A stretch of 64,000 nucleotides of DNA from Solea solea (Eukaryota; Chordata; Actinopteri; Pleuronectiformes; Soleidae), in the NCBI RefSeq assembly GCF_958295425.1, contig NC_081153.1, positions 20,723,525 to 20,787,524 of the forward strand, in the 5' to 3' direction. The notes beneath the pieces were generated by a model that searched no databases, was not told where the DNA came from, and saw only the letters and a program-made list of their open reading frames with translations. A program made the position numbers and the translations under genes. Shown piece by piece: positions 1-12,611 of this stretch; the first letter of the stretch is position 1; each line of letters opens with the position of its first letter.

Positions 1-1743
1 TCATTACATTTCTATAAATCACTGACATTATTCTTTTTGCCCTATTTTTAGTGTGTTTTTTTCTTTTTTTTTTCTTTCACATCCCATGTAAACATTTATC
101 TTCATTTTTTTGAGATGAGATCGTGTGGCTGCATCTTATCATCAACGACAGTGTTGTCGCCAAACTTTAAGCACACACACACACACACACGCATGAAGCA
201 AGCTCCAATATCATCATAAAGTCATTAGAATAATGATTTTATGACTTTGGTGAAGGAATAATTTTGCTGGCCTTCACAAAGCTGTGACCTCAACCTCATT
301 CCACACCAACCGAAGTGAACTGGAACACGAGATGCTCACTAATGCTCTTTGTGGCTGGATGGGAGTAAATCCCTGCTGCCGGGTTATGAAACGTCGTTCC
401 AGAACATTCCGTTGTTAAAGCAGCTTGTTAATGTTAATGTTCATGTTCATGCGTCGGTGACTCTTGATATTTCGTGTGATCGTATCGTCCCGTTGCCCTT
501 GGCTACAGAGCGAAGCGCAGGCTGTCCGTGGTGATCATGATGTGATTATTGATCTATTTCTATTTACACATAGCCTTCAAACGGAGGTCAGAGGTCAGGG
601 GTCAGGTCACATGCTGAACAGAACGATATTTAATGTTTAGAGTCCACATACTTGACAACGTATACTGGCAGACACATTGATTCGTGTGTGTGTGATTTAA
701 CACACGAGCATCTTCCTGTTAAATGTGTTTTGTTTAGTTTTTTTACAGTTTTTAAAGAGTTTCTACAGTTTTATACACGACTTGGTCAAATGATGGGTTT
801 TATCAGCTTTAGTGGGAACACGCTAATTTCTTCTTTGTCTGCTTGAAGAAGTTCAGACAATGACAACGTGTTAATCGCCTTCTTTAACTCTTTGTTGACC
901 GGGGTCACATTTGTCCAGCACATGCTTCTCTCTCTAACACGTCTGCACGACGATGTGTGACTGAACCCTTCATGATTAACTTGTTTTGAGGAAACTGGCG
1001 TGGACACATGAAAGACGGCGACACGAGGGTCCGAGATGAAGACCACGGCAGTGATGAGTGATGCCTTGGAAGTCTTCCCTGACTTTAAACTAGCTGTCAG
1101 ACTATGAAATATCTTTCCGTGCAGATCTGAGAGCATCTAATCGAGCCCGGGTCGCTCGCTGTCACGCGGACCAAAACAAGATGAAAGATTCTTTTTCCAT
1201 TTCAGGCCTTTTGTTTTGCCAGAAAACCAAATTTACTGCTGCTCAGTGATGGGCGACATCACTTCAATGAAACACTCGGCGATCATCAGTGACTGATGTT
1301 CTGCTTTTTACACGCCTCACAAGGAGGACCCGTGAGTTCAAGGAAAGAAAAGGGAAAAAAAGAAGCCTGCTGCTGCTGCGTGGCATCACAATAATCACAC
1401 TCTTTCACTTCTCTGCTCCTTGTTTTCTTTGATATGTTAAAAACAAAACCTCCAGACGTCAGAGTGTGAGTGTGAGGACGAGGAAGCTGTGAATCAACAA
1501 CTTTGGACCGAAAAGCGAGATGAAGAAAAAGAGAGGGAGGGCTGGAGGAGAAGCAAACATAATGATGTGAGATGTGACGCCCACAGCGGCCAAACCACTT
1601 GCCCTCCTCGCAGGATATTCCTTCTGTTTCACCGTCTTTTCCTCCATCCATTTGTCTCCTCTGCTCTGCCGGAGGCGTTTCCTCTAGATCAGATCGGACT
1701 TGTCACGAGAGCACAGTAATCCCTCCATTACAAGTGACCTGCT

Positions 1744-1747
<4 letters not shown>

Positions 1748-1782
<35 letters not shown>
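1748..1782. repeat. GT microsatellite
   Basis: A pure GT array of about 17 units. Smaller CA/TG arrays of the same kind lie at 172-190, 2462-2488, 3511-3536 and 13365-13387. Confidence 0.95.
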
Positions 1783-1783
<1 letters not shown>

Positions 1784-2240
1784 TAAAGTCAATGTCTCTA
1801 GGGCTATGGCCTAGATTGAATAATTCATGAAGCATGCTTATTCCCTCTCCTTTACTCTCACTTTCTCTGATTTGCCTCGTTCCATTCGTGCACCCTTCTG
1901 TTCCCATGAATCCTCTCCTTGCCCTGCTGCTGCTGCTGCTGACAGTAAGTCTCACGCCACGTCAGCACGCCTTGACACACTTAAACATGATTTCTTGTTT
2001 CATACACACCATATATGTCACGCGGTGCATCTGCAGAGTGCAGTCTAGACGCGGCGTGTGTGTTTGTGTGTATGTGTGTGAGGGCATGTGTGGCGGGGGG
2101 AAGGTTGACGACAGAAATCTCCATCTCTCAGAGTGGGAGTAAATCTAACAGACAGACGAGTTCAGCGGGGTGACTCGCTCGCCACGACTCTGCCTGCACT
2201 CACAGAACGACATCAATGTCATCCCAGTTTCAGACGAAGG

Positions 2241-2327
2241 GCTTCCTGTGTGCAGAGCTTCCTGTGTGCAGGGCTTCCTGTGTGCAGGGCTTCCTGTGTG
2301 CAGGGCTTCCTGTGTGCAGGGCTTCCT
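2241..2327 (+). repeat. 16-bp minisatellite, five full units
   Basis: The unit GCTTCCTGTGTGCAGG is repeated at 2241, 2257, 2273, 2289 and 2305 (the first ends in A), with a partial GCTTCCT at 2321. The partial copy is continuous with a SINE body, suggesting the array grew from the SINE edge. Confidence 0.9.
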
Positions 2328-2400
2328 CCCACTGTCCAAAAACATGCAATGTTTAGTTGGACGATCTAAATTGTCTGTGGGTGTGATACTGGAACAAGGA
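2321..2400 (+). mobile_element. SINE body fragment, diverged
   Basis: CTTCCTCCCACTGTCCAAAA followed by ATGCAATG and TCTAAATTGTCTGTGGGTG matches the mid-body of the SINE family seen at 17536. It directly follows a 16-bp tandem repeat. Confidence 0.5.
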
Positions 2401-2890
2401 CAGTGGTCCAGTTGAATGACGAGCTCCAACCATAGCACGGCTTGACTGCACATGGAAATGAACACACACACACACACACACACACACAGAGACAGGAGTC
2501 GACTTAACTGACCCAAACGTTCACTCAAGTTAAACCCAGGGATTTTCTCTTTTACATCACATTATCCATATTGGTGCTTTAATATTATTGTTATTCTTAT
2601 CAGAGCAGGTTGTTTAAGGTCATCAAAGTGTGTAAATGGATGATCCTTATTTTCTGATTTCTTCTCATAATTATTGATTACTGTGTCATTAATGTCTTTG
2701 GACTTCGGAGGGTGAGTCTGGACGGGCGTCCTGACCGGTTCTTATCAGTCGTTACTCGACCGTCAGCTGTGAACACTGCTGTCAGTTCTCATTGGTCATA
2801 CTTTGTCAATCAAAGCAAATCCTTCTTCTGTGCGCTCGTATCTGTCTGAATCCAATTTTCAAATGAAAACATAGCAGTGTGGATGTAGCC

Positions 2891-2905
2891 TGCGTGTGTG
2901 TGCGC

Positions 2906-2955
<50 letters not shown>
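2891..2955. repeat. TG microsatellite
   Basis: A TG array of 65 bp with a few CG interruptions at its left end. Confidence 0.95.
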
Positions 2956-2958
<3 letters not shown>

Positions 2959-3703
2959 CAACACATCGACTGATGTGCAGTGACCTGCGATCAAACACAA
3001 TTAAGTGTGAATTGTCCATATTACGCTGTATATCTCCATGAGGACACATCCCATTCCGCTGCTGCTGTGTGTCTATCAGGCACACACACACTTATTACAG
3101 TTCACTCATAACAAGGTAATTGTATGGTAATAGGGCGGCAATACCATGCTACGACCATTTTATTAATCTAAGTTCCAGATAGCTGCTTGGAAATGAGATT
3201 TACTATCATGGGTGTAATATCCTCATGAAAATGGTAATTACCGTTTTACAAAGCTGCAAAGCTTCCTCTTAGTGAGTGCTAGTGAATAGTTTTTGTGTAA
3301 TAACCGTGTTGAAAAAGGCTCATTTACCTGTTTCTGTTTAGTTTTACGACACTATCATACGTTATGTTTTGTATATTACAAAGAAAATAAGATAGTAGTA
3401 CATTAATGTAGCCTTTTCTTAACATTCAGTTACCATAGTATTACTGAAATGTACTGTAATGAATAGGTTTAGGTTTGCACTCGCCTCTGCATCTCAATCC
3501 ACTATTATCTGTGTGCGTGTGTGTGTGTGTGTGTGTCATACCTCTCACCTTGTTCTTCCCGCCAACTGTTGTCGTGGCAACCTTTGTTTACGCCATCATT
3601 CCAGGGTCAATCGAAGTGTCTACGTCTTTCCATGTCACACTCAGTGAGAGACAAGTATCAACAGAAGGACGGGCGGGCGGAGGAATGACTGACGATTGTC
3701 TGA

Positions 3704-3709
3704 TATATG

Positions 3710-3797
<88 letters not shown>

Positions 3798-3878
3798 GAT
3801 ATATATATATATGTGTATGTGTATAGATATATATATATGTATATGTATGTATACATATATATATATATATATATATAC
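3704..3878. repeat. Long TA microsatellite with interruptions
   Basis: About 80 bases of uninterrupted TA (from 3714) are followed by TA runs broken by TGTATG and TAGATA. This is the longest pure dinucleotide array of the window and is self-complementary. Confidence 0.95.
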
Positions 3879-4526
3879 GTTTATAGTCTTTAACTTGACC
3901 TTGTCGAGACCACGCGTCCTCATGGCAACCAAAGCCTGAAACTAATGAGACAGAACTTCATTTCTGAGGAGCTGATAAATGTTAGAGATAAGATGTGAAT
4001 TGTGTAAGACGTAAAATTGTCGGGGTTTAGATAAAGTTTTGGTTCCACAATGAATGGGGGTCAATGTAATGTCAGTGAGGAGAGCAGCAGTGCAGCACAG
4101 GTCACACGTTAGCTGACTGGACAAGTCCATTTTTAGGGATGGCCCAAAAAAAAAAGAAAAGTGTATAAAATCTTAGACTGTGAAACATCAATACTTCACT
4201 AAGAACTGACTGTAAAAAAAAAAATGTCAATTCAAAAAAGCAGCATTAGCATTTTAAGTGTCAGGGTATTTCTTCTTAATGGAAGCAGAATATCTGTAAA
4301 CAAAGTTGGAGCATCATATTTTCTTTCATGGCTTGTTCTGTGCTTAATATCTCAGCACCACCCAAACAGCTACGTAGTTTATCAGGCTGTCACTGTTTCC
4401 AAAAATCCAGTATAATTTAAAATGTATAATTTAATAAGAATGAATATGAACACTGGATTGAGGGCCCTTGTAGTTTAAAAGATGTTAAACTACTGTGTCT
4501 GGATGATATTGGCAGAGACTAAACTA

Positions 4527-4874
4527 TAGAGCTGCAACTCACGATTATTTTCATAATCGATTAATCCGTCGATTATTTTCATAATCGATTAATCCGTCGA
4601 TTATTTTCTTGATTACTTGCTTGGTCCATAAAATATCAGAAAACCTTCAAAAATCCTGGAAATGATGATCTTCTCAAATGTCTTGTTTTGTCCACACACC
4701 AAAATGATTTCTTTGTTATCCAGAGCAAAGACATGAAGAAAATACTCACATTTAAGAAGCTTAAACAATCGGAAATCTTGTTTTAATCATGAAAAAAGCT
4801 TCAAACCGATTATCGAAATAGTTTACATTCTACTTTAGTGATCGTTTAATAATCGATTAATTGTTTCAGCTCTA
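4527..4874. mobile_element. hAT-type MITE with perfect 8-bp target duplication
   Basis: The ends are TAGAGCTGCAAC and, inverted, GTTTCAGCTCTA. Both are flanked by CTAAACTA (4519-4526 and 4875-4882), an 8-bp duplication as made by hAT transposases. The 348-bp element has no open frame. ATAATCGATTAAT motifs sit near both ends, extending the inverted repeats. Internal blocks (TCAAATGTCTTGTTTTGTCC, TTCACATTTAAGAAGC type) recur at 41582 and 54041. Confidence 0.85.
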
Positions 4875-4959
4875 CTAAACTATATCACACGTGGACGAAG
4901 AAAAATAACAGATAACAATATTACACACAATAACAAGTATGATTTAAAAAAAAGAAGGA

Positions 4960-5060
4960 GGGTTGCTGGTTGAAGTCCATGCCAGGTCGAGGTACCCAGT
5001 CCCCATTGTTCATTGTTAATTGGACGGTCTAAAGTGACACAGTTGGACCACATCCAGTGT
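4960..5060 (+). mobile_element. SINE-like fragment
   Basis: GGTTGCTGGTTGAAGTCC (B-box-like) and GAGGTACCCAGTCCCCATTG match the second SINE family. They are followed by TTGGACGGTCTAAAG, which resembles the first family, so the fragment may be chimeric. Confidence 0.45.
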
Positions 5061-6299
5061 TTTCCGCTGTGGTGACACAGAGAGATAATAAATCTGAACA
5101 AATCGATCTTATAATTCTGATACACAACCGCAATAAAAGACCTGGCACATGGCAGATATCAGTGTTACTGCACATGGTTGTATCAGCACAACAGTTCTAC
5201 ACTGGGATCAGTATCAGACATGAGAAAGTGGTTTAGAGCCAGCCCGACATTTGTCCGTTCAGTTTGCCACTGTGTGTATATTGTGTATTTGGTGGGCTTT
5301 TCTCCGTGTCAGCTGAAGAACAAGCTGATTAATTCAGACTGAGGTGCTCTGCTCGTTGTGTCGGGTCACAGCGTGTCACGCCTCCTCTTTGTTTGACTGC
5401 TCTCTCGCACGCCTTTCGGCCATTTCAACGAGTGCGAGGCTCATTTGGTGTCATCAGATCCCATTCTAGTCCAATTATAGCAGCTCTCAGTGGTGGATGT
5501 TATAGTATCACAACAAGCGTCTTGAGGAAATACTAATGAGGGCTCTTCATAGACACAGTGGGCTGCGTACACTGCGAGCACATGCTTAAATGCTACCCAG
5601 CCAAGCAGGAAGCAGCGTTCGGTGGTATCACTGCACAAGCCTGGCAAAGCTAATGCAATAATACTAAATTAAATTAGCAACTCATTACATAACGACAGCA
5701 GTTACGGAATTTATTCATCTAATAAAAGAACAATGAGACCTCAACAACAGTGTGGACTGTAAAAAAGCTGCATGATCATGTATAAGAGATGATTATGAGT
5801 GTTTGTCGTCGTCTCTGTGGGAGTTTGTGTGGAGGTGAGACCATAATTACCACGTGCTGCCTGTAATCAGTGGCATCAGTCGTGTTGTCCAAAGTAATTC
5901 AGCGGAACTTTCCGCCAGAAACACTATTTGTGACAATGACTGGTGTTTGTGTTGCCAGTTCCGTTTACAACCACTGCTGTGATGAAATATCCCGAGGCTG
6001 GAGGAAAACGCTTCACTCACGCACGTCACTCACATTTTGCCTGTTGCAGCTCAGAGCGACTTTAAAACCCCGCCTGCTGTCGTACAAGGCGACCGTGTAG
6101 CTCGCCGGTCTGTGGTCCAGACCTGAACATCAGCCTCTGATCCCTGATCTGCCCCCAAACAGGTGACTGGCTGCTCCTGCTCGTTTTGGAGTTCACTGGC
6201 TCGCGGCTCTGCTCCTGATGTCTGCCCTGGAAGAGTGTGAGGAAAGCAGCCAACACCGTTTCCAATCATGGGGAAAAGTCGTATTTATAATTGAGGGGG

Positions 6300-6668
6300 G
6301 CAATATGTATATATGCTGTCCAGAGATTAAAAAAAATTGATTGATTCATTAATTATGATCTGTAATTAATTAATCTAATGAATCATTTTTTTTAATCTCA
6401 CCTAAAAATTGCTGAGAAATTGAGGTATTTTCATTTAAATTCATTTTGACGGATCAAAAGATTGATATACAATAAAAACAAACTTGAACAAACAGATGCA
6501 GTCATTTACATTCCCACACAAGCCCAACACATAAAAAGATTTTTATAAAAAAGTAACTCGCATCCAGAAACAGTAAAGTTAGAGATTAAAAATTAGATTA
6601 ACACACAATTAAAAAAACATAATGCGCTAAATACGTTATTTTAATTAACGCGATAATTTGACACCCCT
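6300..6668. repeat. Interspersed AT-rich repeat, probable MITE
   Basis: The right end TTAACGCGATAATTTGACAC followed by CCCTA is a terminus I associate with a common teleost repeat. The interior has ATTAATTA-rich blocks. The left end is not defined. Confidence 0.45.
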
Positions 6669-7885
6669 AAATATACTAGCAGAAACAGAAATATACAGGA
6701 GGAATGAAAATAATCCATCTTGTGTTATGGTTAGTGTTAATGTGTGTTATGTGTTAACGCGAGATATCGTAAAAAGTCAAATACAATAGACTCAAGTAAA
6801 CAAAATTACACACAACTTTACAAATGACAAAATACACAACTTACTACTTAATTGACCTTAAAGAGGCGGATTGCTAATATAATCAGGTCAATGGCTCCGA
6901 CAGGAAGGTCCTGGTAATCTAATGGAACGTTGAGAAAAATCCAATGACCTTGGATTAGGATTGTGTATTTGAGTGGACTGAAGAACAAACCAACAGATTA
7001 AAGAAGAATTGAGCTAAAAATGCAATAGAATGAAAAGAATATACAGCATTAAACATTCAACTATCAAAGTGAAAAGGAAAATCTGCCTGAGGGTAGATTT
7101 ATGCTATAGTTTGGGATCTAGGAAGATGGTGGATGTTTGTGCGTGTGCGTGTGTGCGTGTCCTCTGGAGACTCTGTTCTTTAGGGTATAGCCAGGGCATT
7201 TTTCCCTTCTTTGTCCTCTTTTACATTTCCCCATTTCCCTTTTCGATTTGTCCTCCCCCTGAAGCTCTGCAGCTCCGTCGCTCCGTCGCTCCCTCTGCAT
7301 TTGTTTTGGTGTCTCTTCACTTCTTCAGTCCTCGCTCTCCTGCTTGGCTGACACCCTCGTCACTCCCTCTTTCTCTCTCTCACTGAAGCAGAAGTGGACT
7401 CTTTCTCTCTCTCTCTGTAAAAGTGTATTGGCTGTGCCACTTCCTGTCTAATAAACCTTCACAACATCTGCTCAGCTGTCACAGACTGAACACGGCACGT
7501 CTGAATGCAGGGTCGAGATGGTTGTGATGCTTATTTCTAAACATCATGAAGCTTCCTTGAATAGTCCCTTTATGGGTTAAGTGGGGAATTATTTGAATTT
7601 ACAACTTTTTATTGTCTGTCTTTTTCTTGAGTATTAAAACACATTAATCTTAATAATAATCTTTTTTAACATGGGTTTTTAAAACTAAGTCTTTGCCGAT
7701 CATAATGACACACAAAACAGTACAAACTCATCTTTTAAAGCACAACCTGTCTTTAAAATCTTTTTTTTAGTCCATCAATTATAAGCACATGAATAGAATA
7801 AGGGAAGGAAGTCATAACCATGATGTTGAGCTTTAGTAATTGTCACAGGTTCGCACTTTTCAATCACAGGTTCACAGCTTTAATT

Positions 7886-7922
<37 letters not shown>
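7886..7922. repeat. GT microsatellite
   Basis: A pure GT array of about 18 units. Confidence 0.95.
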
Positions 7923-7925
<3 letters not shown>

Positions 7926-8384
7926 CAGCAGAAAACCTGAAATAGTGAGTTGATGGAGGCATGTGTAGGAGGCTGTAAATGAAGTAAATATACCAGCCAA
8001 GTCGTTTATAAGTCAGACTTTCTTCAGACGACAATTTGTTATTTTAATTTCAAACCAACCTAAGCCTCAAAATGTCTTTTCTTATTTTAACCAAAAGAAG
8101 TGCAGAAAGTGTCCTGTGAGTAAGTGTTTTTACCCATTTTTCCCTGAATAATTTTCAATATCTAGCAGTTATTTACAGTTAACAATTTAAAATGAAGAAA
8201 AAACAAATATTTTTTGTAAATTTGAACAGTATAACATTTGTTTGAGTTTTTTGTTTAAATGTCAAAAAATGGGATGTATCGGCATTTTTCCATCTCTCTC
8301 CTCTGGTGACAAAGTTGCTAATTCTCTGGCTTCCTGCAACAGCGCGAGTGAAATTACTAACTTACAAGAGAATTGAGTACAATT

Positions 8385-8446
8385 GTGGATTTGAACTTGT
8401 GACCCTGATGTCTCTGCATACCGGTCTAAACCACTGAGCTACCACG
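8385..8446 (-). repeat. tRNA-like fragment (SINE head or tRNA pseudogene)
   Basis: On the minus strand GGTAGCTCAGTGGTTTAGAC fits an A box, and TCACAAGTTCAAATCC fits a B box, about 30 bases apart. The flanks do not form a convincing acceptor stem and no body or tail is seen, so a functional tRNA is unlikely. Confidence 0.4.
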
Positions 8447-9689
8447 TGTCGGCTTTGACGTCCAACTTCTCAGCTTCCAGAAACAGTTGGAATTTTTCCG
8501 ATAGCACAAACCGTTACGTAATCACGGTAATGCAAAGAGCGCTTACGCAAACGTGTCGTCTGTGATACGCTCGGTGTTAAAGGGTTAATAAAGTTTGCGT
8601 TAAAACTGAAGTGCTTCATTTTTAAATATAACGGAAAGTCACACGATGCAAATGAAGCCCATCAGCTCCACGCGACTCAGTTTCTCTGTATAGCAGTTTA
8701 TTTATGTTGTATCTGTGGAAGAAAACACTGTGTGAGTAAAGCCTGAAAACACCAAGAAGCTTCCATGAACCTGGACACACAGTGTGAGTTTAAAATTAGA
8801 TAGTTTCCTGTCTTGACAAATAACTCTACAGTAAAATATGGATAAACACTTAAATACAGTAAAGGAAATCCTCCATTGCTTTGTAAATCAGACCTCTTTG
8901 TCTCTGTGTCTGTCTTTGAATAGAGGTTCTGCACTGGAGCTTTAAAGTTTTTAATATGGCATTTAAATTGCTAAATCACATTTTTATTGTTATTTGTTAT
9001 TCATCTTATTTGTTGACTGCTCCTTCTTTGGTGAGATAAATTCGACTAAATCAAAAAAACTGACTCGAAGAGTCGACGGCAGGAGGGAAGAAAAGAGACA
9101 TTGGATGTCAGTGGTCTCCTCACATTTCTCTGTCTGCTTTCACACTTTGGCTGTTTGAGGGTTCATTTCGTCCTCTGACTTGCAGCAGAATGTTTCCAAA
9201 AAAAAACCAACCAAACACCAACTATATGCCTGCACCCAACCTGAACACAAGCTCTGAGCTTTTTACTGTCAGTCTCTGAGTGTCGAGAACACTTTGTGAC
9301 AAAACTGCTGTCGTACACTTGGCGGGGAAGAAACTAGACCTTCATATGAAAGCTGCTGTTGTGCTTGCAGGAGGTAAACTTGTCTCGGTGCTCCTGCGTT
9401 CACCGCTCTGTGAGACTGACAGAGGGAACATGGAGAGGATTGAACCTGTCATTGAACCTCGCCAGAGCAGCTATCAGTTAAAAAGACTCAAAAATCCTGA
9501 GAACATGTGATAATAGCCAACATTTAGCCAAAGTAAATGTCTAAAATCACCCGTTCAGCCATATTTAAGTCCAGTTCTGACTCTAATGATTCAGTTTCAC
9601 CCGAAAACAACCGCTCTTCAAGTCACTCGTTTGTGTGTTTGTGTCACGTCACGGCAGTTTCCTGCAGCCGTTGCTATGACGACCCCGCC

Positions 9690-9782
9690 TACGTTGAGGA
9701 GGTACTATGAAGTAATGGAAAACATGTCTGATACCAAACTAGAGTAGAGTCAAGTAGTGCTAGAACTCTATCATGGAAAAGC
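9690..9782. repeat. MITE-like fragment, family shared with 57590 and 59700
   Basis: GTAGAGTCAAGTAGTGCTAG and AACTCTATCATGGAAAAG correspond, inverted, to the left end of the copy at 59700-59872. Confidence 0.5.
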
Positions 9783-12004
9783 ATCATTATGGACTGAAAC
9801 TCGCGAGAGAGATTCGCTCTCAACAGGCCGGATTTCCTGTGTTTGTGTGTCTGGTTCCTCTCGGCATGTTTGCATTTACAGCATGTGTCTGTGTCCCTCC
9901 AGTTCTTCTGCAGTTAGCCTCCGTTGTCACAGATATCTGTGTGGGCTGCATCGTGAATACAAACAGCAGGACTTCAAGGAGCAAGTCAGTGGCTCAGGAA
10001 CAGGGAGGAGCATGAGTGTTCACACTGTTTGTGAGACAGAATGAAACAATTACCACTCTGTGTCACAACAGCTGTCAAAAAAATCACAATATGTTTGTTG
10101 TTGTTTTTTTAACCATATTGTGCAGCTTTAAAAGTTAGTTGGTAAAAATGTAAACGTAAATGTGCTTTTGAACATGGAAGTATTATCTTGAAAATACCAT
10201 TGATGTCACACTCTCACCTTCTGACACTAATAATACTGATAATAATGATAATAATGAACGCTTCAGGAACTCAGTCGTTTACAGAGTCAGAAATACATGT
10301 TAAATATTCTTACATACACATAGAAAGAGAGAGTTGAACGGCTTCATGCTGTGAGACATTAATCACAGATCACTGTTGGTTAAAGTAAATTAAGTCTGTA
10401 CCTTTTACTTTCTCTCTTCTCTCATATTTATTATTATTATTATTATTACAATAATATTACTGGGCCATGAAGCTCCAATTGATTCCCTCATTACCATGGC
10501 AACTGCTGACTGCACTCTGCATACAATCCCCAAAGGTACAAGAGTCATCGTTATTGTTTTGCAACATGCGTAAATAAAAAAAGACGTTGAAAATTCTGTA
10601 CTTCAAGCATTTCTTTTGACACAAAGCGGCGTCGCACGCGGCCGGTGCAGCTGAGCTATAGGAGAACTACAGTAGCGAGAGGGGAAATTACATTCAACAC
10701 ACAGTGAAGTGAGTTTTCAGAGGTGCTAACAAGGAGCATATTGAGAGAAAACCAGTGGATTATTGAGCAGCAGAGGGGGGAATGATGGTGGGTGTTTCTG
10801 CCTCCGGCTCCTCGGATGTTTTTGCGTGTAAATGCACTCGTCAGGCCTTGACTTGTTTGTGTTGGCGCGCACGCGGATGTTTTCATTTTTCGACTTGGAT
10901 CGCGGTCGCTCCTCGGAGTCTGAGCGATCCCACTCACCCACTCCATGTTCTTTCCTGAGGGCGTGCAGATAGTGAAAGGTATTAATGGAGAGAGCTGTGG
11001 GAAGAGAGATGCAGAGGAAGCCGGAGAAAGCATGTTGGGATGAGAGGGGGATATGGATGAGGAGAGGTGAAATGGCAAGATGGATAGATGGAGGAGAGTG
11101 GGTGGAGGAGGTCAGTGAGGAGAGGGGAGAGGAAAGATGCTTTGGCAAGCATCCCACAAGACAGTCTCAGCTGACCCAACCAGCAGCATTAGAAATGAAA
11201 ACAAATCAATGTCATTTCTTCTATAAAATCGCTCATACTTACTGTCTCCCTTCTTCCTTCTTGACCTAATTCATGCCATCTGGGCCCAAGCACTAAATGA
11301 TGCAAAGATCCCATTAAAAAGTAGTTTTTATTATTCTTTTTCTGGAAAATGAGGCGTTAATGTAGTGCTTCATGGCCTCGTTTCAAATCTCAATCTCTTC
11401 ACAATTAAAGAACAACCAGACAAAGAAAAGCTTCTTCAGAGAAACCTCGGGTCCTTGTTCCCTGACAGTGGAACAAGGACACAGGACAGAAGATGGCAGG
11501 GAATAAGGAAGTCAACAACCTCCTATGTCCACAACCACAACCTGAGGCTGCGGTTCTTGTTCCAACAAAGGATCAGAGCGGAGCTAAGTGGAGTTTACGA
11601 AGGGTTCAAGTGAATAATTGTTGGTATAGAAATGTCTGTGCAAGTCTGTTCATGTCGGGAACGGAAAAGGAGATCAATTAAAACACTTACTGACTATATT
11701 TATGACTATATATTTATTTTATTTATTTGAGTCAGTAAAAGGGAGCTGATGTATAAGTCAATGATGTTATGAGTCATAACAATAATATATTAATCATCGT
11801 GTCATATTGATCATCCATATACACTTAAATCCAAATTAAAAAGTCTAATTTCTCAATGTGACATTTCATGTTTTCTCTAAATATGAAACATGAGGCTGAT
11901 CAATTAAGTTTAGTATGTTCATTTCTTTGATTTTTTTGGACCATAGGGAAATTCTTACCTGCACTTAACTCGTCCTCTAATAGGAACCTTCCTAGGATTA
12001 GTGT

Positions 12005-12611
12005 CAATATTTTCAAACAACACTTTTTAAGAAGCAAACACTTTTGAACTGAGTAAACAAAAATGAATCAGCAATCAAAATACACAAATTGCAAATAAAA
12101 TATCGATTGATTCACTCAAAAAATATTGTATTTTACTTGAAAATACACTCTTTGTTTGTTTCTTTTGGGTTTGCACTACCTCACTTTTTTTTTTCGCGCT
12201 CTGGTTAGTTGTTTGCAGTTCTGACCGTGGGCGGGCCTTAGGGAGCTGCCTGCTGATTGGCTACTAAGTTTCGGAGGTGGCCGTGGGTTTGAGTCGTTGT
12301 CCGTCTGGAACTCATTCCCCAAGTTTTCCACCTCAACATCCGACAAAATAAAGTATCTAACGTTTAACAAATAACTGTCGGAGTTCCATTGAGCTGTCGC
12401 CCCAACCCTAACCCAGCAGGCAGCTTCCTAAGCCCCACCCATGGTCCGAATCACAAAAAAATAACCATGGTGCACAAATGCAAAAACACAATTCCGATCA
12501 TTGCAAACAAACAGTGTATTTTCAAACAAATAAAATACAATCATTTTGATATTTTATTTGCAACGTGTTTATTTTTGTTAGCGTTGTGAAAAGTGCTGTT
12601 TGAAAATATTG
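12005..12611. mobile_element. Palindromic (foldback-like) non-autonomous element
   Basis: Two long inverted arms of about 250 and 200 bp enclose a 158-bp centre (12256-12413). The outer ends read CAATATTTTCAAACAACAC and, inverted, CAATATTTTCAAACAGCAC. The inner arms match at 29 of 33 positions (left arm to 12255, right arm from 12414). Shared internal blocks include TTGCAAATAAAATATC and TGAAAATACACT. There is no open frame. Flanking duplications are not clear. It is likely a DNA-transposon derivative of unknown family. Confidence 0.75.

Noticed and set aside
3475..3932. Open frames encoding alternating Tyr-Ile runs on both strands
   Set aside because: They are translations of the TA microsatellite.
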